Source: an uncultured Pseudomonadota bacterium
GTDB taxonomy: Bacteria > Pseudomonadota > Gammaproteobacteria > Steroidobacterales > Steroidobacteraceae
Assembly: GCA_903890265.1 (NCBI GenBank)
Contig: CAITAM010000392.1
Span: 1 to 15,909, forward strand
DNA: 15,909 nucleotides
Direction of reading: 5' to 3'
The position numbers and the translations under genes are program-made. Below, one piece after another: positions 1 through 7,139 of the stretch (positions are counted from its first letter, which is position 1; each line of letters begins with the position of its first letter). The notes beneath the pieces were generated by a model. It was not told where the DNA came from and did not search any database. It saw only the letters and a program-made list of their open reading frames with translations.

Positions 1-1
1 G

Positions 2-1057
2 GTCATCCACGACTGCTTCTACAGTGACGGCAGGCCGGTGACCATGTCACCCCGCTACGTCCTTCGCAGCGTCCTTGACCTTTATGCCGCGCAGGGCTGG
101 GAGCCCGTGCTCGCGCCGGAGCTCGAGTTCTTCCTCGTCGAGCCCAACATTGACTCCGACTACCCGCTGAAGCCGCCGGTCGGCCGGTCCGGGCGTCCGG
201 AAATAGGGCGGCAGAGCTATTCCATTGCCGCCGTGAACGAGTTCGACCCGCTCTTTGACGACGTGTACACCTTCTGCGAAGCCCAGGAAATCGAGATCGA
301 TACCCTGATCCACGAGGCCGGTGCCGCGCAGATGGAGATCAACCTCCTGCACGGCTACCCGATGTCGCTCGCCGACCAGGCGTTCCTCTTCAAGCGCACG
401 GCGCGCGAGGCGGCGCTGCGGCACAAGATGTATGCGACGTTCATGGCAAAGCCCATGGCCAAGGAGCCCGGCAGCGCCATGCACCTGCACCAGAGCATCG
501 TCGATACGAAGACCCGGCAGAACATCTTCAGCCAGGCCGACGGCACCCCGAGTCAGCTCTTCTTCTCGCATATCGCCGGCCTGCAGAAATACCTGCCGGC
601 GGCGATGTCCCTGTTCGCGCCGAACGTCAACAGCTACCGGCGAATCACGCCGCACAACTCGGCGCCAATCAATGTCCACTGGGGCTACGACAACCGCACC
701 GTCGGCCTGCGCGTGCCGTTGTCCTCGCCGGCGGCGCGGCGGGTCGAGAACCGGCTGGGCGGCGCGGACGCCAACCCCTACCTCGCGATCGCTGCGTCGC
801 TTGCCTGCGGCTACCTCGGCATGATGGAAGGGATCAAGCCGACCGAGCCCCTGTCCGGCAGCGCCTACCTGCTGCCGATCCAGCTGCCGCGCACGCTGGC
901 CGAGGCGCTGCGACTGCTGCGGGAGTGCCGGCCACTCGTGGAGCTGTTCGGCGAGCGGTTCGTCATGGCCTACTCCGCGGTGAAGGATTCCGAGTACGAG
1001 GCGTTCCTGAAGGTGATCTCGGCGTGGGAGCGGGAGCACCTGCTGCTGAACGTCTGA
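2..1057 (+). CDS. Glutamine synthetase family protein, gamma-glutamylpolyamine synthetase-like (5' truncated by window)
   Basis: This is the C-terminal catalytic part of a glutamine-synthetase-fold ligase. The frame is open from base 2, so the N-terminal beta-grasp portion lies outside the window. In the visible 351 residues I see the conserved ELEFF strand (about 40-44), AAQMEINL around E112, the HLHQS segment (161-165), NSYRR (210-214), RVENR (247-251) and NPYLA (258-262), all typical of the metal, glutamate and ATP sites of this superfamily. The VENRLGGADANPYLA wording and the HWGYDNRTVGLRVP stretch resemble PuuA/SpuB enzymes more than housekeeping GlnA, which uses VEFR and has an adenylylation loop that I do not see here. 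These enzymes join glutamate to putrescine or spermidine at the cost of ATP in the cytoplasm. The potFGHI-type importer directly downstream supports a polyamine role. The exact substrate is inferred. Confidence 0.87.
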   Translation, partial: VIHDCFYSDGRPVTMSPRYVLRSVLDLYAAQGWEPVLAPELEFFLVEPNIDSDYPLKPPVGRSGRPEIGRQSYSIAAVNEFDPLFDDVYTFCEAQEIEIDTLIHEAGAAQMEINLLHGYPMSLADQAFLFKRTAREAALRHKMYATFMAKPMAKEPGSAMHLHQSIVDTKTRQNIFSQADGTPSQLFFSHIAGLQKYLPAAMSLFAPNVNSYRRITPHNSAPINVHWGYDNRTVGLRVPLSSPAARRVENRLGGADANPYLAIAASLACGYLGMMEGIKPTEPLSGSAYLLPIQLPRTLAEALRLLRECRPLVELFGERFVMAYSAVKDSEYEAFLKVISAWEREHLLLNV

Positions 1058-1061
1058 CGGC

Positions 1062-1079
1062 GCCCGGCGGCCGCCGGGC
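1062..1079 (+). terminator. Perfect 18-bp GC palindrome after the glutamine synthetase gene, terminator-like
   Basis: Four bases after the stop codon lies the perfect palindrome GCCCGGCGGCCGCCGGGC. As RNA it folds to a 7-bp all-GC stem with a GGCC loop. The following bases (tgttcaagg) contain no real U-tract, so it is at best an imperfect intrinsic terminator, an mRNA 3'-end stabiliser or a binding site. It separates the ligase gene from the importer genes, which seem to have their own promoter. Confidence 0.4.
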
Positions 1080-1103
1080 TGTTCAAGGGGTCCAAGGCTG
1101 GGC

Positions 1104-1109
1104 TATAAA
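1104..1109 (+). promoter_or_regulatory. Putative -10 box of the polyamine importer operon
   Basis: TATAAA stands out in very GC-rich surroundings, 26 bp before the potF ATG. The expected -35 position (about 1081-1087, around gttcaag) is a poor match. A start near 1116 would give a leader of about 20 nt containing the GGAG ribosome site at 1123-1126. Confidence 0.35.
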
Positions 1110-1135
1110 CGGGGCCTGTCCCGGAGTATCACTTG

Positions 1136-2299
1136 ATGCCGACGATCCGCTGGGCCCGGCGCCTTGACCGGGGCCGTTTTTTTGCACCTGCCGTTGTCGG
1201 GATCCTGCTGCTCGCCGGCTGCGGCTCGAAGCCGGCCGGTCCGCCGACGGGTCCCGGTGGCACCAAGGCCGAGGCCCCGGTGCTCAATGTCTACAACTGG
1301 TCCGACTACATCGCCCCGGACACGATCAGCCGGTTCGAGAAAGAGACCGGAATCAAGGTCAATTACGACGTCTACGACACCAACGAGGTGCTCGAGACGA
1401 AGCTGCTGACGGGCCACAGCGGGTATGACGTGGTCGTTCCCTCGGCGTTCTTTCTCGAGCGGCAGGCGCGCGAGGGTGTGTTCCTGCCGCTGGACCGTTC
1501 CAAGCTGCCGAACTACCACAACCTCGACGAGAAACTGCTCGCCCGCCTGACGGCGAACGATCCCGACAACCGCTACGGGGTCCCCTACATGTGGCAGGCG
1601 ACCGGGATCGGTTACAACGTCGACAAGGTGAAGGCGGCGCTCGGCGGCGACGTGCCGCTTGACAGCTGGGCGCTGGTGTTTGACCCGAAGTACGCCGCGA
1701 AGCTCAAGGACTGCGGTATCACCTTCCTCGACTCGCCGCCGGAAGTGCTCGACTCGGCGCAGATCTACCTCGGTATCGATCCCAACAGCGAACGCCTCGA
1801 GGACCTCGCCGCCGCCGAGGAACTGGTCAAGAAGGTCCGGCCCTACGTCCGCTACTTCCACAGCTCGCAGTACATCAATGACCTTGCCAACGGCGAGGTC
1901 TGCGTGTCGGTCGCCTACACGGGCGATGCGCTGCAGGCGCGCGACCGGGCGAAGGAGTCAGCCAATGGCGTGAATATCGCCTTCCTGGTGCCGAAGGAAG
2001 GCGCGGTATTCGAGGTTGATATGATGGCGATTCCGGCCGATGCTCCGCACCCGGACAACGCGCACCGGTTTCTCAATTACATAATGCGTCCGGAAGTGGT
2101 CGCGGAGATTTCGACCTATAAGAAGTACCCGTCAGGCAACGCCGCCGCGATCGCGTTCCTGCCGCCGTCGGTTCGTGACGATCCCGCGGTCTATCCGCCG
2201 CCGGACGTCGTTGCCCGCTTCAAGGATCACCGTGCCGAATCACTTACCTACACCCGCTATGAAAACAGAGCCTGGACCCGCATCCGTACCGGCCGATAA
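1136..2299 (+). CDS. potF: Polyamine ABC transporter substrate-binding lipoprotein (PotF family)
   Basis: This is the periplasmic substrate-binding protein of a putrescine/spermidine importer, 387 residues from the ATG. A TTG one codon upstream is also possible, and GGAG at 1123-1126 fits either start. The N-terminus has a basic stretch, a hydrophobic core and a lipobox LLAGC, so Cys29 should be lipidated and the protein membrane-anchored. The mature part follows E. coli PotF closely: YNWSDYIAPDT (W55, D57), VVPSAFFLERQ, DPDNRYGVPYMW, TGIGYNVDKVK and YFHSSQYINDLANGE. Acidic residues D264 and D295 line up with the polyamine-binding aspartates of PotF, while the tryptophan of PotF in the IGWAGD segment is Y261 here. 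It is the first gene of the importer operon and its 3' end overlaps the ATPase gene. The family is certain. Whether it prefers putrescine or spermidine cannot be read from the sequence. Confidence 0.93.
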   Translation: MPTIRWARRLDRGRFFAPAVVGILLLAGCGSKPAGPPTGPGGTKAEAPVLNVYNWSDYIAPDTISRFEKETGIKVNYDVYDTNEVLETKLLTGHSGYDVVVPSAFFLERQAREGVFLPLDRSKLPNYHNLDEKLLARLTANDPDNRYGVPYMWQATGIGYNVDKVKAALGGDVPLDSWALVFDPKYAAKLKDCGITFLDSPPEVLDSAQIYLGIDPNSERLEDLAAAEELVKKVRPYVRYFHSSQYINDLANGEVCVSVAYTGDALQARDRAKESANGVNIAFLVPKEGAVFEVDMMAIPADAPHPDNAHRFLNYIMRPEVVAEISTYKKYPSGNAAAIAFLPPSVRDDPAVYPPPDVVARFKDHRAESLTYTRYENRAWTRIRTGR

Positions 2300-3404
2300 C
2301 GCGGCGCCGTACGTCCGCATTGATCGGGTCAGCAAGCGCTTCGGCAATCATGCCGCCGTGCAGGATGTCTCCCTCGACATCCGCAAGGGCGAGATCTTCT
2401 GCCTGCTGGGTGCGTCGGGCTGCGGCAAGACGACGCTGCTGCGCATGCTCGCCGGCTTCGAGACGCCGAGTTCCGGGCACATCTGGATCGACGGCGTTGA
2501 CGTCACGAACGTCCCGCCGTACGACCGTCCCGTGAACATGATGTTCCAGTCGTACGCGCTCTTCCCTCACCTTACGGTCGAGAGCAACGTGGCGTTCGGC
2601 CTGAAGCAGGATGGCCTGCCGGCGACGGAGATCCGCGACCGCGTCGCGGACATGCTGGCAATGGTCGAGCTCAAGGGCTACGAGAAGCGCAAGCCCCATC
2701 AGCTGTCCGGCGGACAGCGTCAGCGCGTCGCGCTCGCCCGCGCGCTCGTCAAGCGACCGAAGCTGCTGCTGCTCGACGAACCGCTCGGCGCCCTCGATCG
2801 CAAGCTGCGCGAGCGTACGCAGTTCGAGCTGGTCAGCATCCAGGAGCGCCTCGGCGTTACCTTCGTGATCGTGACCCACGACCAGGAAGAGGCGATGACG
2901 CTGGCGACCCGCATCGGCGTCATGTGTGCCGGCGAGATCCTGCAGGTCGCGGCGCCCACCGAAGTCTATGAGTATCCCAATTCGCGCTTCGTGGCTGACT
3001 TCATCGGCTCGGTCAATCTTTTCGACGGCAGGCTGATCGATGACGAGCCGGACCACGTCCGTATCGAATGTGCCGACCTCAAGCACCCCTTCTACGTCGA
3101 TCACGGCATCAGCGCTTCGCCGGAGGCGCAGGTCAGCGTGGCACTGCGGCCGGAAAAGATCAGCCTGTCGCGGGAGGAGCCGCCGCCCGTCGACGGCCTG
3201 AATCCCGGTGAGAACACCGCCACCGGAGTCGTCACGGACGTCGCCTACCTCGGCGAGGTGTCACGCTACCTCGTCACGCTGGATGGCGGACGCCGGATCC
3301 GGGTCAGCCAGCCGAATCTGCACCGGCACGCCGAGCGGATCACGTGGGACGAGCGCGTCTGGCTGTCCTGGGACGCCTCCGCACCGGTGGTGCTGACCCA
3401 GTGA
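2259..3404 (+). CDS. potG: Polyamine ABC transporter ATP-binding protein (PotG/PotA family)
   Basis: This is the cytoplasmic ATPase that powers polyamine import, 381 residues. It has a Walker A motif GASGCGKT (51-58), a Q-loop in MMFQSYALFPH, the signature LSGGQRQRVALARA, Walker B LLLLDEP, a D-loop and a switch histidine in IVTHDQEEA. The C-terminal part, with VSVALRPEKI, is a TOBE-type regulatory domain. The wording matches E. coli PotG very well (for example VDVTNVPPYDRPVNMMFQ and KRKPHQLSGGQ). I chose the ATG at 2259 because it leaves a short N-terminal extension of PotG-like length. The open frame continues upstream, but those residues are the out-of-frame copy of the potF end. This start lies inside potF, giving a 41-nt overlap. 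No good ribosome site precedes it, so translational coupling is likely. It overlaps the next gene by GTGA. Confidence 0.94.
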   Translation: MKTEPGPASVPADNAAPYVRIDRVSKRFGNHAAVQDVSLDIRKGEIFCLLGASGCGKTTLLRMLAGFETPSSGHIWIDGVDVTNVPPYDRPVNMMFQSYALFPHLTVESNVAFGLKQDGLPATEIRDRVADMLAMVELKGYEKRKPHQLSGGQRQRVALARALVKRPKLLLLDEPLGALDRKLRERTQFELVSIQERLGVTFVIVTHDQEEAMTLATRIGVMCAGEILQVAAPTEVYEYPNSRFVADFIGSVNLFDGRLIDDEPDHVRIECADLKHPFYVDHGISASPEAQVSVALRPEKISLSREEPPPVDGLNPGENTATGVVTDVAYLGEVSRYLVTLDGGRRIRVSQPNLHRHAERITWDERVWLSWDASAPVVLTQ

Positions 3405-4321
3405 GCACGTCGGGCGTGCGTGTTTCCTGGCTCGCCGGGCTCAACCTCGGGCGCCGGCTCGTGCTTGGCGTTCCCTACGTCTGGCTCGCCCTGTTCTTCC
3501 TCGTTCCCCTGCTGATCGTCTTCGGCATTTCGTTCTCGACCCCGAAGATCGCGATGCCGCCGATCGAGCCGCTCTTTACCTACGGCGCGGACAAGGTCCT
3601 GCAGTTCAGGCTGTACCTGTCGAACTACACCTTCATCGCCCAGGATTCCTTGTATCTCGCGGCCTTCGCCAACTCGGTAAAGATCGCGCTCGTGTCGACC
3701 TTGCTCGCGCTCCTCCTCGGCTACCCGATGGCCTATGGCATCGCGCGCGCGCCGAAGAGCTGGCGCAGCGTGCTGTTTCTGCTGGTCGTGCTGCCGTTTT
3801 TCACGTCGTTCCTGCTGCGTGTCTATGCTTGGATCGGCCTCCTGTCGCGCTCGGGGCCGATCAACGCGCTGCTGCTGAAGCTCGGCATCATCCACGAGCC
3901 GCTCGTGATGCTGCAGACGGATTTCGCCGTCTACCTTGGCATGGTCTACTCCTACCTGCCGTTCATGGTGCTGCCACTCTATTCGGCGATCGAGAAGCTC
4001 GATCCGTCGCTGCTCGAGGCGGCCGCAGACCTCGGCTGTCGCCCGACCAAGGCGTTCTTCCGCGTCACCCTGCCGCTGACGAGCGAGGGCATCCTCGCCG
4101 GCTGCCTGCTCGTGTTCATTCCCTCGGTCGGCGAGTACGTCATTCCGGCGGTGCTGGGCGGGCCGGGGACACTGATGATCGGACGCGTGCTGTGGGAGGA
4201 GTTCTTCAATAACCGCGACTGGCCGCTGGCCAGCAGCGTCGCGGTGCTGCTCCTCCTGCTGCTCGTCGGTTTCATCGTGGTACTGCAGCGGGTGCAGTCG
4301 AGGGAGGCGGCCAGTGAATAA
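3401..4321 (+). CDS. potH: Polyamine ABC transporter permease (PotH/PotB family)
   Basis: This is an inner-membrane permease subunit of the importer, 306 residues from a GTG start that shares bases with the TGA of the ATPase gene (GTGA). It has about six hydrophobic segments, starting with VPYVWLALFFLVPLLIVFG. A short loop then leads to a periplasmic stretch containing FTYGADKVLQFRLYLSNYTF, typical of PotH/PotB. The EAA motif that contacts the ATPase begins at E206 (EAAADLG). A longer open frame upstream was rejected because it would overlap the ATPase gene by about 60 nt, and the GTG gives the standard permease N-terminus. It pairs with the PotI-type permease that follows. Family assignment is firm, and PotH over PotB follows from the PotF- and PotG-type partners. 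Confidence 0.92.
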   Translation: MSTSGVRVSWLAGLNLGRRLVLGVPYVWLALFFLVPLLIVFGISFSTPKIAMPPIEPLFTYGADKVLQFRLYLSNYTFIAQDSLYLAAFANSVKIALVSTLLALLLGYPMAYGIARAPKSWRSVLFLLVVLPFFTSFLLRVYAWIGLLSRSGPINALLLKLGIIHEPLVMLQTDFAVYLGMVYSYLPFMVLPLYSAIEKLDPSLLEAAADLGCRPTKAFFRVTLPLTSEGILAGCLLVFIPSVGEYVIPAVLGGPGTLMIGRVLWEEFFNNRDWPLASSVAVLLLLLLVGFIVVLQRVQSREAASE

Positions 4322-5165
4322 GCGCCTGTCGCCCTTCGTGCTGACGATGATGTGCTTCGGGTTCGCGTTCCTGTACGTGCCGATCGTGCTCATGGTCATT
4401 TATTCGTTCAACGCCTCGCGGCTCGTGACCGTCTGGGATTCGGCGCATTCGCCGACGCTGAAGTGGTACGCGGAGCTGCTCGCGAACGGCGAGATCCTGG
4501 ACGCGGCACGCCTGAGCTTCCGGGTTGCCGCGGTCAACGCGACGGGCTCGACGATCCTTGCCACCATGGCGGCCTTCTGCCTCGTGCGCTTTGGCAACTT
4601 CCGGGGCCGCAGCCTGTTTATCGGGCTGACGACCGCGCCGATGGTGCTGCCGGAGGTCATCACGGGCCTGTCGATGCTGCTGCTGTTCGTCGCGATGGAG
4701 CAGACCTTCGGCTGGCCGGCGGGGCGTGGGGCGACGACGATCACCATCGCCCACATGACCTTCTGCATGGCTTACGCGACGGTTGTCGTCCAGGCGCGTC
4801 TCAGCACGTTCGACCGCTCGCTCGAGGAAGCGGCGCTGGATCTTGGGGCGCGGCCGATGAAGGTGTTCCTCGTGATCACGTTGCCGATCATTGCGCCGAG
4901 CGTCGTCTCCGCGTGGCTGCTGGCGTTCATCCTGTCGTGGGACGACCTCGTGATCACGAGCTTCGTTTCGGGCCCGGGGTCGACCACGCTGCCGCAGCTC
5001 ATCTTCTCCAAGGTTCGCCTTGGCGTCAGCCCGGACATCAACGCGCTCGCGACGCTGCTCGTGCTCACGGTGACCGTGGCGGTAATCGGCGTCGGCCTCG
5101 GGCTGCAGCGGCGCGAGCGGCGCCTCGAGCTTGAGGCTGAGGCTGCTCGCGAGGGACTGGCATGA
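4314..5165 (+). CDS. potI: Polyamine ABC transporter permease (PotI/PotC family)
   Basis: This is the second inner-membrane permease subunit, 283 residues, starting with GTG and overlapping the preceding permease by 8 nt. A strong ribosome site GGGAGG lies just upstream within that gene. The sequence shows about six membrane segments, the PotI-like opening FLYVPIVLMVIYSFNASRLV with WYAELLAN after it, and the EAA motif starting at E172 (EAALDLGARPMK). The SWDDLVITSFVSGPGSTTLP stretch is characteristic of PotI/PotC. The C-terminus is rich in Arg and Glu and runs into the next gene through an ATGA overlap, so it is co-translated with the sugar kinase downstream. Confidence 0.92.
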   Translation: MNKRLSPFVLTMMCFGFAFLYVPIVLMVIYSFNASRLVTVWDSAHSPTLKWYAELLANGEILDAARLSFRVAAVNATGSTILATMAAFCLVRFGNFRGRSLFIGLTTAPMVLPEVITGLSMLLLFVAMEQTFGWPAGRGATTITIAHMTFCMAYATVVVQARLSTFDRSLEEAALDLGARPMKVFLVITLPIIAPSVVSAWLLAFILSWDDLVITSFVSGPGSTTLPQLIFSKVRLGVSPDINALATLLVLTVTVAVIGVGLGLQRRERRLELEAEAAREGLA

Positions 5166-5914
5166 CTCACCGTATCGGTATCGATCTCGGCGGTTCGGCG
5201 ATCAAGGCCGGCGTCGTCAACGTGGAGACCGGCGAGCTCGTTGGCCAGACGAGCACGCGGCCGACGCCGCAGCCCGCGACGCCTTCGGCCGTGGCGGCGG
5301 CGGTGGCGGAACTCGTCGCCCTCTATCCGGAGACGGCAGGTCCGGTGGGCTTCGCCTTTCCGGCGGTGGTGACCGCCGGTGTCGCCCGCACCGCCGCGAA
5401 CGTCGATTCCGCGTGGATAGGCTGCAACGGGGCCGCGCTCATCGAACGGGCGACCGGTCGCGCGTGCGGCTTTCTCAATGACGCCGATGCAGCCGGGCTC
5501 GCCGAGATGCATTTCGGCGCCGGCCGCGGCATCCGCGGCAACGTCCTCGTGCTGACGCTCGGCACCGGCATCGGCACCGCGCTCTTTGCTAACGGCGAGC
5601 TCTGGGCGAACTCGGAACTCGGTCACCTCGACGTGCGGGGCGAGGAGGCCGAACACCGGGCGAGCGCCCGGGTCCGCAGCGCCCTGAACCTCGGCTGGGC
5701 GGACTGGGCGGCGCGGGTCAACGTGGTGCTGGACGAGTACCACCGGCTGCTCTGGCCGGATCTCTACATCATCAGCGGTGGAGTCACCGAGCACTGGGCC
5801 GAGTTCGGCAGCTGCCTCAGGGCCGGTGCGCCGGTCGTGCCGGCCGAGCTTCGCCAGCACGCGGGCGTGGTCGGTGCGGCGGCGTATGCCGCGACCCACG
5901 CCGGACGGCGATGA
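5162..5914 (+). CDS. ppgK: Polyphosphate glucokinase (ROK family)
   Basis: This is a 250-residue ROK-fold kinase that most resembles polyphosphate:glucose phosphotransferase, which makes glucose 6-phosphate in the cytoplasm with inorganic polyphosphate (often also ATP) as donor. I see the first phosphate loop DLGGSAIK (8-15), TPQPATP, FPAVV, TAANVD, the catalytic region NDADAAGLAE (N106, D107), TLGTGIGTALF (from T132), ELGH (152-155), the late SGGV motif and the AGVVGAA helix. NDADAAGLAE, ELGH followed by an AE.RAS segment, and PDLYIISGG are PpgK hallmarks. The CxCGxxGC zinc site of repressor and hexokinase ROK proteins is absent, as expected for PpgK. It overlaps both neighbours by ATGA, so it belongs to the importer operon although no link to polyamines is obvious. 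Donor preference cannot be read from the sequence. Confidence 0.88.
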   Translation: MTHRIGIDLGGSAIKAGVVNVETGELVGQTSTRPTPQPATPSAVAAAVAELVALYPETAGPVGFAFPAVVTAGVARTAANVDSAWIGCNGAALIERATGRACGFLNDADAAGLAEMHFGAGRGIRGNVLVLTLGTGIGTALFANGELWANSELGHLDVRGEEAEHRASARVRSALNLGWADWAARVNVVLDEYHRLLWPDLYIISGGVTEHWAEFGSCLRAGAPVVPAELRQHAGVVGAAAYAATHAGRR

Positions 5915-7065
5915 ACGTACCCGTCGCGTCGCGCCTGCCGGGCGTCGGCACCACCATTTTCACCGTGATGAGCGAGCTCGCCCGGCGCCACGGGGCGTTC
6001 AACCTGTCCCAGGGCGTGCCCGATTTTGATCCGCCCGCGGCGCTCGTCGAACGCGTGGTGCATCACGTACGGGGGAAGGCCAATCAGTACCCGCCGATGG
6101 CCGGTGTCCTGCGGCTGCGGGAAGTCATTGCCGTGGATCTCCTTCGGCGCTACGGCCGGCAGGCCTCGCCCGCCGATGAAATCACCATCACGGTCGGCGG
6201 TACCGAGGGCCTGTCGGCCGCGATTCTCGCGACGGTCGGACCGGGCGACGAGGTCATCGTCTTTGATCCGGCGTACGACAGTTACGAGCCGATCGTCACC
6301 CTGGCCGGTGGCGTGACCCTGCACGTGCCGCTGCTGCGCCCTGATTTTGCGCCCGACTGGGACCGCGTCCGCTCCGCATTCAGCGAGCGGACCCGACTCG
6401 TCATCGTCAACACCCCCCACAACCCGAGCGGACGGTGCCTGACCTCCCGTGACCTCGATACGCTCGCCGAGATCCTGCGACCAACTCGCGCGCTCGTGCT
6501 GTCCGACGAGGTGTACGAGCACATGGTGTACGACGGGCTGCGGCATGTCAGCGTCGCCGCGCACCCCGAACTCGGCCAGCGCAGCTTCGTGGTGTCCTCC
6601 TTCGGCAAGACGCTGCACGTCACCGGCTGGAAGGTCGGCTACTGCGTGGCGGCGCCGGCGCTGACCGCGGAGTTGCGCAAGGTGCACCAGTTCCTGACCT
6701 TTACGGTGGCCTCACCGCTGCAGGAGGCGCTCGCGGATTACCTCGAATCGGAGCGGCACGCCATCGACGGTCTCGCCGCCTTCTACCAGGCGAGGCGCGA
6801 CCGGCTCGTGACCCTGCTCGCGGGCTCGAGGCTGCACTGCCTGCCGGTTGCGGCGACGTATTTTCAACTGGTTGATTACTCGGCGATCGCCGACGAGGCA
6901 GACCTGGATTTCAGCCGGCGGCTCGTCCAGGAGCACGGCGTGGCGACCATTCCGATGTCCCCGTTCAGCCAGCGTCCGGTGCCGGGTGAGCGACTGGTGC
7001 GACTCTGTTTTGCCAAGGAAGATTCGGTGCTGGAGGCCGCCGCACGACGGCTCGCCGCGCTCTAG
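5911..7065 (+). CDS. ybdL: PLP-dependent aminotransferase, YbdL-type methionine aminotransferase
   Basis: This is a fold-type I, class I/II aminotransferase of 384 residues. E. coli YbdL (methionine aminotransferase, broad 2-oxo acid acceptors) is a strong match by memory: LSQGVPDFDPP, FDPAYDSYEPIV, NTPHNPSGR, LSDEVYEHM, SSFGKTLHVTGWKVGYCVA with the PLP-binding Lys233, KVHQFLTF, TYFQLVDYSA and RLCFAKEDS. The ATG overlaps the stop of the glucokinase gene (ATGA), and there is no gap to the importer run. Methionine links to polyamines through S-adenosylmethionine and methylthioadenosine salvage, but that connection is inference. Related kynurenine aminotransferases share the fold, so the substrate is probable rather than certain. 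It is the last gene of the run. Confidence 0.87.
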   Translation: MNVPVASRLPGVGTTIFTVMSELARRHGAFNLSQGVPDFDPPAALVERVVHHVRGKANQYPPMAGVLRLREVIAVDLLRRYGRQASPADEITITVGGTEGLSAAILATVGPGDEVIVFDPAYDSYEPIVTLAGGVTLHVPLLRPDFAPDWDRVRSAFSERTRLVIVNTPHNPSGRCLTSRDLDTLAEILRPTRALVLSDEVYEHMVYDGLRHVSVAAHPELGQRSFVVSSFGKTLHVTGWKVGYCVAAPALTAELRKVHQFLTFTVASPLQEALADYLESERHAIDGLAAFYQARRDRLVTLLAGSRLHCLPVAATYFQLVDYSAIADEADLDFSRRLVQEHGVATIPMSPFSQRPVPGERLVRLCFAKEDSVLEAAARRLAAL

Positions 7066-7095
7066 CGGCAAGGCCGCTCAAGTCTTAAGCCTGCC

Positions 7096-7128
7096 CGCCG
7101 TTACGAGGGAGATGTAACGGCGTACGCC
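7096..7128 (+). promoter_or_regulatory. Overlapping palindromes in the HDOD gene leader
   Basis: CGCCGTTAC (7096-7104) and GTAACGGCG (7114-7122) form a perfect 9-bp inverted repeat around a 9-nt loop. A second perfect palindrome GGCGTACGCC (7119-7128) overlaps the right arm and ends next to the ribosome site. There is no U-tract, so a terminator is unlikely. An operator for a dimeric regulator, or a hairpin that controls translation, fits better. Confidence 0.5.
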
Positions 7129-7133
7129 GGAGG
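7129..7133 (+). promoter_or_regulatory. Ribosome binding site that supports a TTG start
   Basis: GGAGG sits 6 nt before the TTG at 7140. No ATG or GTG lies nearby in frame, so this strong site decides the unusual start codon of the HDOD gene. Confidence 0.7.
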
Positions 7134-7139
7134 CACCCC

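Noticed and set aside
47..1039. Long minus-strand open frame opposite the glutamine synthetase gene
   Set aside because: Its translation is Arg/Val/Gln-rich shadow sequence with no recognisable motif, and the plus strand holds an unmistakable enzyme.
2175..2258. Longer ATPase start inside potF
   Set aside because: It would deepen the overlap to over 120 nt, and the extra residues do not resemble a PotG N-terminus.
5162..5914. ROK gene as a transcriptional repressor of the operon
   Set aside because: There is no N-terminal helix-turn-helix and no zinc cysteine cluster. The kinase motifs begin at residue 5.
7112..7117. Start-stop mini-frame ATGTAA in the HDOD leader
   Set aside because: The purine-rich GAGGGAG directly abuts the ATG with no proper spacing, and ATGTAA is part of the inverted repeat, so the repeat explains it better.
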